NCBI RefSeq assembly: GCF_900176595.1
Contig: NZ_LT838813.1
Coordinates: forward strand, 62,001 to 126,000
From: Aquiflexum balticum DSM 16537
GTDB lineage: Bacteria; Bacteroidota; Bacteroidia; Cytophagales; Cyclobacteriaceae
Length of the DNA stretch: 64,000 nucleotides
Direction of reading: 5' to 3'
Shown piece after piece: positions 8,167-17,653 of this stretch; the first letter of the stretch is position 1; every line of letters starts with the position of its first letter. The notes beneath the pieces were generated by a model that saw nothing but the letters and a program-made list of their open reading frames with translations, did not search any database and was not told the origin of the DNA. The position numbers were made by a program, and so were the translations under genes.

Positions 8167-10137
8167 TCAATAATTCACCTTCAATTCCTTCACTTTGGTC
8201 GGTAACCAAACCTGCATTTCGCTGGCACCACGATTGGCCCAGGTGTAATAAGGAATAGCAGTGATTTTTTGATTTTTGGTGAGTACACTATTTCCATCTT
8301 CAGCTACAGTCACTACATTTACATTACCCTGAATGGCCATCACTTTTTCCTGAAGAACTGTATACTCTACTGCCTCAAAACTACTGTTTTCAGGCACGAC
8401 TATATTCCAGGCTTTCCCCTCATTATCCGCTCCCTCCACACAATAGACCATGGGGCCTCTTTGCAATGCAATCCTATCCTGATTGGCCTGTACTTCATTT
8501 CTTGCCCTGATTTTCCTGACTTCCATAGGGAGCTTATAGGTGATGACATCTCCTTTTCCCCACTTCCTGTCAATGGTAATATATCCGTTTTCGAGATTAT
8601 GTGCCACAGGTCTGCCGTTCAGCATTACTGAATAAGTCTGCTTGCTTTTTCCTTCAAATTGGTACAATCCACCCGGCACAGCTTCCTCCTTGGCCCAACC
8701 CGGCAACCTCATTCTCAATGCATACTGAGTCTTTTTGGAGGGATTCATGGCAATTGTAATCTCACCATCCAAAGGATAATTAGTGCTCATTTCAAAAGGA
8801 ACCTCCACCTTACCCATTTGGAAAGTAGTTGTGCTCCCGATGAAGAGATTGACCCAAATGGTGTTTTCGGAAGTTGCATAGATATAATCCCCGACCGAAG
8901 CGACCAACCGGGAAATATTGGAAGGACAGCAAGCTGTTCCAAACCAAGCCCTTCGGGAATGCTGTCCATTGGAAGCCAAGGGATTTCCATAAAAGAAGCT
9001 GTCCCCTTTCAGACTCAATCCATCCAGGGCCGCATTGTATAGACTTCGCTCCAATACATCCACATACTTGGAATCTCCTTCCAGGGAATTCATTCTTTGA
9101 TTCCAGAAAACCATACCCACCGAAGCACAGGTTTCACTGTATGCCCGCTCGTTGGGAAGGTCGTAATCCACTGAAAAACCTTCATTGCTACCCGAAGATC
9201 CTATCCCCCCTGTGATGTACATGTTTCTATGAACCACATCCTCCCACACTGTCTTCATGGCATTCATATATCCATCATCTTTTTTGGCGGCACCCACATC
9301 GGCGGCACCGGTGTACATATACATGGCCCTGACTGCATGACCTGTAATTTCTTTTTGATCTTTGACAGGGACATCATCTTGGGCATATTTTGGCCCCCAA
9401 TGTGGATTATTCCAAATCGCACCTACACCATGTCCCCTACCCCTTTGTTCCAAAAACCAATCGGACAATTCCAGATACTTTTCCTCATTAGTGACTTTGT
9501 ACAATTTGACCAAAGCCAGTTCGATTTCCTGATGGCCTACTACCCACGGCGTATTGCTTTGCCTGAACTGCTGATCGATATGGTCAGCCATTTTGATCCC
9601 TACATCCAATAATTTCCTTTTTCCGGTGGTCTGATAATAAGCCACACCGGCTTCTATCAGATGTCCCGCACAATAAGCCTCGTGTTTGTCCATGTCCTTC
9701 CACCTGTTTTCCAATCCGGTCAAGGTATAGAAAGTATTGATATAGCCATCCTCCTCTTGGGCAGCGGCTATTTTATCAATCCACTCATCTGCCTTTGCTT
9801 CCAATTCAGCATCCGAATGGTTTTTCAAAGAATAAGCAATGGCTTCCAAAGCTTTGTAGACATCACTGTCATCGTAATAAATGCCCTCATGCTTTTCATT
9901 TGCCCGCCTCGCTGCTTTTTCGAAATTGCGGATCCGGCCGGTTTCCACCTCTGTTTGTTGGATGCATACCTGCAAAGTGGTATTGGCTACTTTTTCCAGT
10001 TTTGGCTTCCAAAAATTGTCTGTGATAGTAACTTTGGAAAAGCTGACAGATTCAAGCCTTATCAGGTCAGATTGAGCATTTAGCGAGCTTGTGCCAAAGG
10101 TTATGACGGCTAGAATGAAATGCTTTAAAGTTCTCAT
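8167..10137 (-). CDS. glycoside hydrolase family 127 protein (beta-L-arabinofuranosidase type)
   Basis: A 656-residue secreted protein with a signal peptide (cleavage near 21) and a full DUF1680/GH127 fold. In the characterised enzyme HypBA1 the nucleophile is a zinc-bound Cys assisted by Glu. The corresponding positions here are E335 and C337 (ERAYSETC) and the pair C403-C404 (TACCPSNISR), all present. The expected activity is hydrolysis of beta-L-arabinofuranosides in the periplasm, though other activities occur in the family. The gene stands alone on the minus strand with a candidate promoter 26 bp upstream. Confidence 0.9.
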   Translation of the reverse strand: MRTLKHFILAVITFGTSSLNAQSDLIRLESVSFSKVTITDNFWKPKLEKVANTTLQVCIQQTEVETGRIRNFEKAARRANEKHEGIYYDDSDVYKALEAIAYSLKNHSDAELEAKADEWIDKIAAAQEEDGYINTFYTLTGLENRWKDMDKHEAYCAGHLIEAGVAYYQTTGKRKLLDVGIKMADHIDQQFRQSNTPWVVGHQEIELALVKLYKVTNEEKYLELSDWFLEQRGRGHGVGAIWNNPHWGPKYAQDDVPVKDQKEITGHAVRAMYMYTGAADVGAAKKDDGYMNAMKTVWEDVVHRNMYITGGIGSSGSNEGFSVDYDLPNERAYSETCASVGMVFWNQRMNSLEGDSKYVDVLERSLYNAALDGLSLKGDSFFYGNPLASNGQHSRRAWFGTACCPSNISRLVASVGDYIYATSENTIWVNLFIGSTTTFQMGKVEVPFEMSTNYPLDGEITIAMNPSKKTQYALRMRLPGWAKEEAVPGGLYQFEGKSKQTYSVMLNGRPVAHNLENGYITIDRKWGKGDVITYKLPMEVRKIRARNEVQANQDRIALQRGPMVYCVEGADNEGKAWNIVVPENSSFEAVEYTVLQEKVMAIQGNVNVVTVAEDGNSVLTKNQKITAIPYYTWANRGASEMQVWLPTKVKELKVNY

Positions 10138-10498
10138 AGGTCTGTATTTTGGGTTTGATTTTAAAAGGTACTAAAGTTCGATCTTTCATGCATCATTTTT
10201 TATTTGGACTGCGGATTTTGGGGTCAATTGTGTCAAAGGCTTATCCTTGTCTTTTCGACCCCGATGACTATCGGGGGAAAAATCTATTTACCCGGGAGGT
10301 TCAGACCTCTCCTGTCTTTCATGCGAAAGGGGAAGATCATTTTGAACTCTTCATCCCTTTTATTAAAACAATAGGGCTTTATTCCTATAAATCCTTTTGC
10401 GTAAAATCCTGCTAATCCTTACATTTAGAATAATCTTAAGGTAAAACCTAATCAAATTGAAGTTCAATTTTCTTTAATCGCCCTAAAGTAATCCCATC
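10138..10498. other. divergent intergenic region with promoter and a degenerate repeat
   Basis: 361 bp between divergent genes. The minus strand has TACCTTTT (10163-10170), 7/8 to TAnnTTTG, for the GH127 gene. At about 10245-10320 is a decayed copy of the CTTGTC...TTTCGAC...GAAAAATCT repeat seen at 7945-8021, with an added GATGACTATCGGGGG segment. I see no gene. Confidence 0.5.
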
Positions 10499-13400
10499 AT
10501 GTCAAAACCTTATTTTAAATTATTTCCACTTAATTCTGCTTTTTTATTACTATTGCTTGCGTGCCTTTCCTGCCAATGGTCTGCCAATGACTCCATGGAA
10601 AGGTCTTTGGAGAATGCACTTCAGACTTTTGAATTAGAAGAAGGATTCCAGATTGAACTGATTGCCGGAGAGCCATTGATATCAGATCCTGTGGATATGG
10701 AAATTGATGAGTATGGGAGAATGTATGTCGTGGAAATGCATGGTTATCCTTTGGACCTGAGTGGCAGTGGAAAAATCAAACTCTTGTCTGATACCAATGG
10801 GGATGGCAAAATGGACCAAAGTACAGTCTTCGCTGAAAATCTGGTTTTGCCAACAGGAATCCTACGCTGGAAAAATGGGATTTTGGTCACCGACCCACCA
10901 CATGTTTATTATCTGGAAGACAATGATGGGGATGGTAAAGCGGATATCAAAGAAATTGTCTTGACAGGATTTGCGGTATCAAACCCACAACATAATGTCA
11001 ATAGCCCAAGGTTGGGATTGGACAATTGGATCTATCTTGGCCATGAACCTGCGGTATCGACCAACACCTTCCAGGATCTGTTAGGCGACAGGGGCTCTGA
11101 AGTTCATTTCCCCTCAAATCCTGAAGGTGTGCGATTACCCCAAAACGCTGGCGGCAGAAGTGTGAGATTTCGTCCTGATAGTTTTGAATTGGAAGTTTTG
11201 GCAAGCCGCACCCAATTTGGGCATACTTTTGATAAATGGGGCCATCGTTTCGTCATCAATAACAACAACCATATCATTCAAGATGTCATTCCCGCAAGGT
11301 ATCTTAACCGAAATCCCTATCTGCTGGTTTCACAGAGTACCGAATCCATTTCTGACCATGGTAATGCCGCTGAAGTTTTCCCCATCACCAAAAATCCCGA
11401 GCATCAACTCCTGACTGATTTAGGAGTAATGACATCTGCCTGTGGCATCACAGCGTATCTTGGCGGAGCTTTTTCCAACGAATATGATAAGGCTGTTTTT
11501 ATTGCCGAACCTGTCAGTAATATCCTACACATAGATTTGCTTTCAGACAATGGGACACTCTTCAAAGCCAGTCGCCAACATCCTGACAAGGAATTTCTTG
11601 CCTCCACTGATTCCTGGTTCAGACCTGTTAATATGTATATCGGTCCTGATGGAGCCCTTTATCTCCTTGATTATTACAGACAGTATATCGAGCACCCTGA
11701 GTGGATGGCTGATGATGTCGTGAATTCCGGGGCATTGTATAATGGTACAGACAAAGGGAGAATTTACAGAATCACGCCTAAAGGAACAAAGCCATTGAAT
11801 TGGTCCAACAAATTGAAATTGGGGGATTTTACTGATCAGGAACTGGTCGAAAAACTTGCTGATTCCAATATCTGGTGGAGAAGAAATGCCCAGAGACTTT
11901 TGGTGGACAGGGAAATTTCAGAAATTCCGGATGAGTTATTTTTCATGGCAAACAACAATCAAAAGCCTGAAGGTAGGGTTCATGCTTTGTGGACCTTAGA
12001 AGGTCTTGGTAAAACAAATCCGGAACTGATCATCAATGCACTTCAGGACAAAGAGGCGGGAGTACGGAAAAACGCCATTCAGATTGCAGAACTTCATCTG
12101 TCCAAATACCCCGAAATGGAATCTGCCTTGTTTCAAATGGTTTCGGATTATGATCCCAAAGTTCGTTTTCAGCTACTTTGTACCTTGGGATTTTTAAAAG
12201 GGGAAGCCGTTTCATTGGCAAGGGAAAAATTACTTTTTGAGGATATAGAGGATAAATGGATGCAAGTAGCAGCATTGTCCGCCCCTTTTGAGGATAACAA
12301 AACATTAATGCAAGCCACCCTATCAAATTATAAAGAAGAAATTCCTGCTTATGGTATTTTGGTGCAGCGATTAAGTGCCATGACAGCATCCAGTTTGGAT
12401 AAAGATGCCATTATGGATTTAATCAGCAAAGGGACTTCTACCACCACAGGACAAGTCAGTACTTGGCAGGCCCCACTCCTTGCAGGCTTGGCACAAGGAC
12501 TTCAAAGTAAAACAATAGAGGGACCAACATTTCTTCCTGCTGAAAATATGCTTTTGACTGCCTGTTTTGAAAATCCGTCCATTCCGGTCAGAGATGCATC
12601 TGTAGAACTTTTAAAAGCGTTAGGTGTGACCGAATCTTCCCAGTCAAAAATCTTATTGGAAAAAGCCAAAACCATCGCAGCAAACAAAAACTTGTCTGAG
12701 CAGGAAAGAGTCATTGGTATCAATTTCCTTTCCCTTTTTAATCCAGAGGATAACAAAACTTTTTTCAAAAGTCTGCTAAAGCCCATTGAACCAAATGAGG
12801 TGCAGTTGGCAGCACTTAAGGCAATAAGTCGCATTCCTGATACTTCAGCAGCTGAATTGGTGGTGGAATTATGGCCATCATTTACTCCCGTAATCCGGGA
12901 AGAAGGGTTGAACACTTTAATGGCCAACAATGACAGGATCGGCATTTTGTTGGATGCGATGGAAAAGGGAATCATCCAAGCCAACAACCTTGGTTGGCCA
13001 AGAAGTGTCAGGCTGATGAACAATTCCAATATTCCCCTTCGTACCCGTGCCAGATTACTGATCAACAGTGAAGAGAAAAGCAATGAGGAAATCCTGCAAC
13101 AATACCAAACCAGTCTGACATTAAATGGATCACAATTAAAAGGTCAAACTGTATATCAGGAGAATTGTGCTGTTTGCCACAAGATGGGACAGGATTTGGG
13201 GATGGCATTTGGTCCTGATCTGGCTACCATGAAAAACAGAAGGCCCGAAAATATCCTCAGTGACATACTTCTTCCCAATCTGTCCATTGCAGATGGCTAT
13301 GATCTTTGGGCTGTAGAAATGCAAAATGGGGAAAATTTACAGGGTTTGATTGCTTCGGAAACCCCAACTGCAATCCTACTTAGATTTGCTGGTGGTCAAG

Positions 13401-13534
13401 AAAGAAATGTAGCAAGACAGGATATCCGGTCCTTGAAGGTGATGGAAATGTCAGGCATGCCCTCGGGTCTTGAAAACAATATCAATCCTCAGGAAATGGC
13501 TGATTTATTGGCCTTTATACTTAAATTCAATTAA
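10499..13534 (+). CDS. PVC-type haem-binding CxxCH protein (membrane-associated dehydrogenase)
   Basis: A 1011-residue lipoprotein (LLLLACLSC near residue 26). Residues ~35-420 form a beta-propeller of the putative membrane-bound dehydrogenase type, with Ca-binding-like DTNGDGKMD and DNDGDGKAD segments. The middle (~430-850) has helical HEAT-like repeats. The C-terminus is a c-type cytochrome domain with the haem site C890-x-x-C893-H894 (ENCAVCHKMG) and a later Met-rich region. Family members are abundant in Planctomycetes and Cytophagales and are thought to oxidise sugars or other carbohydrates and pass electrons to the respiratory chain. It is followed 29 bp later by a polysaccharide deacetylase gene on the same strand. 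Confidence 0.88.
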   Translation: MSKPYFKLFPLNSAFLLLLLACLSCQWSANDSMERSLENALQTFELEEGFQIELIAGEPLISDPVDMEIDEYGRMYVVEMHGYPLDLSGSGKIKLLSDTNGDGKMDQSTVFAENLVLPTGILRWKNGILVTDPPHVYYLEDNDGDGKADIKEIVLTGFAVSNPQHNVNSPRLGLDNWIYLGHEPAVSTNTFQDLLGDRGSEVHFPSNPEGVRLPQNAGGRSVRFRPDSFELEVLASRTQFGHTFDKWGHRFVINNNNHIIQDVIPARYLNRNPYLLVSQSTESISDHGNAAEVFPITKNPEHQLLTDLGVMTSACGITAYLGGAFSNEYDKAVFIAEPVSNILHIDLLSDNGTLFKASRQHPDKEFLASTDSWFRPVNMYIGPDGALYLLDYYRQYIEHPEWMADDVVNSGALYNGTDKGRIYRITPKGTKPLNWSNKLKLGDFTDQELVEKLADSNIWWRRNAQRLLVDREISEIPDELFFMANNNQKPEGRVHALWTLEGLGKTNPELIINALQDKEAGVRKNAIQIAELHLSKYPEMESALFQMVSDYDPKVRFQLLCTLGFLKGEAVSLAREKLLFEDIEDKWMQVAALSAPFEDNKTLMQATLSNYKEEIPAYGILVQRLSAMTASSLDKDAIMDLISKGTSTTTGQVSTWQAPLLAGLAQGLQSKTIEGPTFLPAENMLLTACFENPSIPVRDASVELLKALGVTESSQSKILLEKAKTIAANKNLSEQERVIGINFLSLFNPEDNKTFFKSLLKPIEPNEVQLAALKAISRIPDTSAAELVVELWPSFTPVIREEGLNTLMANNDRIGILLDAMEKGIIQANNLGWPRSVRLMNNSNIPLRTRARLLINSEEKSNEEILQQYQTSLTLNGSQLKGQTVYQENCAVCHKMGQDLGMAFGPDLATMKNRRPENILSDILLPNLSIADGYDLWAVEMQNGENLQGLIASETPTAILLRFAGGQERNVARQDIRSLKVMEMSGMPSGLENNINPQEMADLLAFILKFN

Positions 13535-13563
13535 CCCCAATCTTTAACCTCAAAACGATTGAC

Positions 13564-14802
13564 ATGAAATCTAATCATATCCTCATTCAAATCTTAATTC
13601 TCTTGGCTTTTGTAAATCAGACCTTAGCGCAAGGCCAAAAATTCCCCTGGCCTGATGGGAAGAAGATGGCGCTTAGTTTGAGTTTTGACGATGCCAGGGC
13701 CAGCAATACGAGTTTAGGGATTCCACTTTTGGATGAATACGGAATCAAAGCCACTTTTTTTGTAATTCCTGCCAGTGTGAAAAAAGACCTTAACAACTGG
13801 AAAAAGGCTGTAGCTAACGGCCATGAAATAGGTAACCATTCCATTATGCATCCATGTAGCGGAAATTTTATTTGGTCAAGAGAACGGGCATTGGAAAACT
13901 ATACCCTGGATAAAATGAGGGCGGAGTTGGTACAGGCAAGTGCGGAAATCGAAAAACTTCTGGGAGTTGTTCCCAAGGTGTATGCCTATCCCTGTGGGGA
14001 GAAATTTGTCGGAAAAGGAATACATACCCAAAGTTTAGTGCCCTTGATTTCAGAGATGTTCTTGGCAGGAAGAGGTTGGATGGATGAAGCTCCGTCTGAC
14101 CCGATTTATGCTGACTTGGCACAATTGACCGGTATGGAAATGGATCAAAAGGAATTTGAGGAAATATTGCCATTGATCGAATCTGCTTCCAAAAACGGCC
14201 AATGGTTGGTACTTGCAGGACATGAAACGGATCATTCAGGAAATCAAACAACTCGCCTGAGCATGCTGAAAAAACTGGCAGCTTATGCCAATGACCCTTC
14301 CAACGGAATCTGGATCGCTCCAATTGGTACGATCGCCAAGTATGTAAATGAAACAAGGCTTGCTATTGCCGACACCATGAATATACCCCAACTGGTCAGA
14401 CCATCCGTAGATGGTCAGTTGCGACTAACCGCTGAAAATGGCAGAGGAATTGGCCCAGCCATTCAATATATGCCGGAGTGGAAAGCTTTTGGATGGTTCA
14501 CCTCCAATGATAGCGTGGTGTGGGAAGTAGATGTACCTATGGATGGAAACTATGAAGTCTGGCTGGATTGGTCAGTTTCTGATGAAGAAGCCGGAAAAGA
14601 ATTTATTTTGACTGCCGGAAAAGAAAAACTGTTGGGAATAGTTGAAAAATCGGGTTCATGGGAGACTTTCCAAAAAAAATCCATAGGAACAATCCCATTG
14701 AAAAAAGGATATGGAAAAGTAATCTTTAAATCCAATGAAGCTTTTGAAGAGGATGGGGCGATCTTGGATTTAAGAGAGCTCACATTGATCAGGAAAGACT
14801 AA
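13564..14802 (+). CDS. secreted polysaccharide deacetylase (NodB/CE4 type) with C-terminal beta domain
   Basis: A 412-residue secreted protein with a signal peptide ending near LAQG (23). The NodB domain has the catalytic/metal motif SFDDAR (D42-D43) and the metal pair H92...H96 (NHSIMHP), with YAYPCG later, as in CE4 deacetylases. Residues ~290-412 form a beta-rich module (WEVDVPMDGNYEVWLDW) resembling CBM6/35-like or DUF5077 domains, perhaps for glycan binding. It probably removes acetyl groups from an N- or O-acetylated polysaccharide in the periplasm. It is co-oriented with and close to the CxxCH protein gene. Confidence 0.85.
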   Translation: MKSNHILIQILILLAFVNQTLAQGQKFPWPDGKKMALSLSFDDARASNTSLGIPLLDEYGIKATFFVIPASVKKDLNNWKKAVANGHEIGNHSIMHPCSGNFIWSRERALENYTLDKMRAELVQASAEIEKLLGVVPKVYAYPCGEKFVGKGIHTQSLVPLISEMFLAGRGWMDEAPSDPIYADLAQLTGMEMDQKEFEEILPLIESASKNGQWLVLAGHETDHSGNQTTRLSMLKKLAAYANDPSNGIWIAPIGTIAKYVNETRLAIADTMNIPQLVRPSVDGQLRLTAENGRGIGPAIQYMPEWKAFGWFTSNDSVVWEVDVPMDGNYEVWLDWSVSDEEAGKEFILTAGKEKLLGIVEKSGSWETFQKKSIGTIPLKKGYGKVIFKSNEAFEEDGAILDLRELTLIRKD

Positions 14803-14809
14803 ATGATGA

Positions 14810-15988
14810 TCATTCTTTATCCCAAGTAATTGGTTTGAAAACAATCTCCGTATAATTGTCCCTTTCGTACAGAATGCCAACCGTATTTTGGTCAAGGTTT
14901 ACCAAATCACTGTAAGCTGTCCAGGAAGATTTTTTTGGATCATCTGTTCTGTCTACCAAAATGGATTTTGACCAGGTCTTTCCTTCATCGTAGCTGATTT
15001 TGATGGTCAGGTTATTCCTGTGATTTGGGTCCGCAGCATTGGAATGTGCAAGTACCGTCTTCCCATTCCTCATCCCAATCGGTAAAATAGAGGCCTGACA
15101 AACGGGGTCAGGAAGGGATTCTTCAAAATATGCTGTATCCCAAGAAGTACCACCATCGCTGGAATAAGCCAATATCCTATTTCGGATATCACCTCTTTGG
15201 TTCCGAATGCTCATAATCATCCTATTGTCAGACAATTCGGCAGCAATGGATTCATTTGAGCCTGGGAAGGTAATGGATTCAGAAAGTTGAAAAGTTTTAC
15301 CATGGTCATCTGTGAAAAATCCATGGGCCTGATATTCTTCGAAATTATCCTTTGGAGGACCTACGGAATGATTGGCTGCCACAAATATCCTACCCTTAAA
15401 TTTTCCTTCCTGAAACTGAAAAGCATGTCCGGGTGTATTGGCATAATGTCTCCAATCTTCTTTGAAGTTATAATTTGGGTTGAATTGAGGATTATTTGGC
15501 CTGTGTGTTTGTAAGGTGATGTTAAGAGGTTCTTCCCAAGTATTTCCCAAGTCAAATGATTTCATCATCCAAACTTCTCTGACACCCTGATTCATTCTTA
15601 CTTCATACTCGTGGTTGTTTCCGGTATTGAAAAACAGGTAGATCACACCTTGGGGATATTTGGGGTCATGTAGATCCACTACAGGGGCGGGATTACCAGC
15701 CTGAAGGGAGTCATAATCTACCAGCATCTTTAAAGAAGACCAAGTCTGTCCCTGATCCATACTTCTTTTCATCACCAGATTGATATCTCCAAAATCATCT
15801 GTCCCATGAACCCTGCCCTCAGCAAAAGCCATGAGTTCGCCATTGGGCAATGAAATGATGGCAGGAATCCTATAAATGGCATGGCCTTCTTTTCCACCTT
15901 CGAATACTATGGTTTCCTGGGCATTACTTACGAATGCTGCAAATAGAAATAGTAATAATGGCCCGAGAAACTTAACGGTATAAGACAT
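14810..15988 (-). CDS. exo-sialidase (GH33-like, six-bladed propeller)
   Basis: A 392-residue secreted sialidase-fold enzyme with a signal peptide of about 23 residues. The arginine motif YRIP is at 39-42, and the acid/base region GRVHGTDDFGD follows. Several Asp-box repeats are visible (SMDQGQTW, SFDLGNTW, TDDHGKTF, SSDGGTSW, SYDEGKTW). The sequence matches bacterial GH33 sialidases that release terminal sialic acids. The nearby amino-sugar-6-phosphate isomerase would suit the use of amino sugars, although the genes lie on opposite strands. The 3' end converges on the deacetylase gene with only 7 bp between stops. Confidence 0.87.
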   Translation of the reverse strand: MSYTVKFLGPLLLFLFAAFVSNAQETIVFEGGKEGHAIYRIPAIISLPNGELMAFAEGRVHGTDDFGDINLVMKRSMDQGQTWSSLKMLVDYDSLQAGNPAPVVDLHDPKYPQGVIYLFFNTGNNHEYEVRMNQGVREVWMMKSFDLGNTWEEPLNITLQTHRPNNPQFNPNYNFKEDWRHYANTPGHAFQFQEGKFKGRIFVAANHSVGPPKDNFEEYQAHGFFTDDHGKTFQLSESITFPGSNESIAAELSDNRMIMSIRNQRGDIRNRILAYSSDGGTSWDTAYFEESLPDPVCQASILPIGMRNGKTVLAHSNAADPNHRNNLTIKISYDEGKTWSKSILVDRTDDPKKSSWTAYSDLVNLDQNTVGILYERDNYTEIVFKPITWDKE

Positions 15989-16139
15989 AGATCAAGAAAT
16001 TTGGTTAAAAATAAAGTATTTATTTAAAATCCGTTGCTCATCTCATACGCCCCTCTCTTTAATTCTCCTTTTTCAGGTAGTATTTAAATGTTATATTTTG
16101 AATAACATCCGATTAATTCTCAAAATCCATTTTAAATAC

Positions 16140-16838
16140 ATGAAAATTACCTACTGCAATGATTACCAAAATATGAGCCAAATAGCAGCTCAAATAGTGA
16201 TAGAGGAGGTTTCTTGCAAACCTGATTTGCTTTTTTGTGCCGCCACAGGAAATTCGCCTACAGGGATGTATGCCGGGATGGCTGAGAATAAAGAAATGTT
16301 CCATAAAATGAAGGTGGTCAAAATGGATGAATGGGGAATCATCCCACTTTCCCATCCTGATTCCTGCGAAAGCTATCTTCAAAAGCATCTGTTGGATCCT
16401 TTGGAAATTCCAGACGCTCGTTACACGGGTTTTGATACTGCACCCCAAATTGTGGTTCAGGAGATCGGCCGCATGCAAAACTTTATCTCACAAAATGGAC
16501 CATTCGATATCTGTATCCTGGGATTGGGAAAAAACGGCCATATTGCTTTCAATGAACCGAATGAATATTTAGTACCGGAATTTCACAAAGCGAAATTGGC
16601 TGCATCAACCATCCAACATGACCCGGCTTTATCGCAAGGAAGCGAACCTGCTTATGGGCTTTGTGTTGGTATGAGAGATATTTTGTTAAGCAAAAAAATA
16701 ATCTTCTTGGTGACAGGAAAAGGCAAACAGACCGCCATTGATCAGATTTTGTCTAAAAAAATCACTACCCAATGTCCGGCATCTTTTCTTTGGATGCATC
16801 CCAATGTGGAATGTTTGATTGATAACTCAAGTCTTTAA
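16140..16838 (+). CDS. glucosamine/galactosamine-6-phosphate isomerase family protein
   Basis: A 232-residue NagB/AgaI-type protein. The phosphate-binding ATGNSPTG loop (35-42), the KMDEW segment with D63-E64, and GLGKNGHIAFNEP (128-140) are typical. In E. coli NagB the position here occupied by N132 is a catalytic Asp; H134 is kept. An Asn there is also seen in AgaI-like proteins, so galactosamine-6-phosphate or another sugar is possible. I chose the ATG at 16140 over an upstream in-frame ATG at 16098, because family alignment starts at MKITYCND. It is followed 10 bp later by an SDR gene. Confidence 0.82.
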   Translation: MKITYCNDYQNMSQIAAQIVIEEVSCKPDLLFCAATGNSPTGMYAGMAENKEMFHKMKVVKMDEWGIIPLSHPDSCESYLQKHLLDPLEIPDARYTGFDTAPQIVVQEIGRMQNFISQNGPFDICILGLGKNGHIAFNEPNEYLVPEFHKAKLAASTIQHDPALSQGSEPAYGLCVGMRDILLSKKIIFLVTGKGKQTAIDQILSKKITTQCPASFLWMHPNVECLIDNSSL

Positions 16839-16848
16839 AAATAATTTT

Positions 16849-17646
16849 ATGGAAAACTTAGAAGAATACAGTAAGCTACCGGGAATCAAGCTTTTTGACC
16901 TGAAAGGAAAATCAGCCATCATCACAGGTGGTTCAAAAGGACTTGGATTAGCAATGGCTGCGGGATTGGCCTCAGCAGGTGCGGACATCATGTTGGTAAG
17001 CCGGAATCTTGATGAAGGAGAAGCTGCTGCAAGAGAATTATCCCGGGCTTATGATGTTAAATCCATTGCATTTTCGGCAGATGTTTCGGATCAAAAGCAG
17101 ACCGAGGCCATGGCCAAAGCTGCTATGGATGCCTTTGGTAAGATTGATATTTTGATCAATTCAGCCGGAATCAATATCCGGGGACCTATAGACGAACTAA
17201 GCTTAGAAGATTTTTCGAGAGTCATGGATACCAATGTCACCGGAACTTGGCTTTGCAATAGGGCAGTGACCCCATATATGAAAAATGCCAAAAAGGGAAG
17301 TATTATCAATTTGGCCAGTACGCTTGGAATAGTCGGTCTGGCAAACAGGACGCCATACACTTCCAGCAAAGGGGCCGTGGTCCAAATGACACGGGCTTTG
17401 GGTTTGGAGTTGGCGCCATTTGGAATCCGGGTCAATGCCATTTGTCCGGGTCCATTTCTGACAGCCATGAATGTCCCGATTGCAAATACAGAGGAAGGAA
17501 AGAAATTTATCGTCGGTGCGACTGCCCTGGAAAGATGGGCTGAGCTCAGAGAAATCCAAGGGGCAGCACTTTTGTTGGCAAGTGAGGCGGGAAGCTATAT
17601 GGTCGGTTCGCTGATAACTGTAGACGGAGGTTGGACAGCACGTTGA
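16849..17646 (+). CDS. SDR family oxidoreductase, gluconate/deoxygluconate dehydrogenase-like
   Basis: A 265-residue classical short-chain dehydrogenase. The cofactor motif TGGSKGLG is near 26-33, the NSAG motif is present, and the catalytic Tyr and Lys are in YTSSKGA. The N-terminal KLFDLKGKSAIITGG and the C-terminal GSLITVDGGW resemble gluconate 5-dehydrogenase and 2-deoxy-D-gluconate 3-dehydrogenase. I start it at 16849, 10 bp after the NagB-like stop; an upstream alternative would overlap that gene. The partner gene and the convergent GntP transporter suggest acidic- or amino-sugar catabolism. Confidence 0.82.
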   Translation: MENLEEYSKLPGIKLFDLKGKSAIITGGSKGLGLAMAAGLASAGADIMLVSRNLDEGEAAARELSRAYDVKSIAFSADVSDQKQTEAMAKAAMDAFGKIDILINSAGINIRGPIDELSLEDFSRVMDTNVTGTWLCNRAVTPYMKNAKKGSIINLASTLGIVGLANRTPYTSSKGAVVQMTRALGLELAPFGIRVNAICPGPFLTAMNVPIANTEEGKKFIVGATALERWAELREIQGAALLLASEAGSYMVGSLITVDGGWTAR

Positions 17647-17653
17647 TTATTTT

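Noticed and set aside
10149-10415. Open frame in the divergent gap before the CxxCH protein gene
   Set aside because: It runs through a dispersed repeat and promoter region, has no recognisable features, and is probably random.
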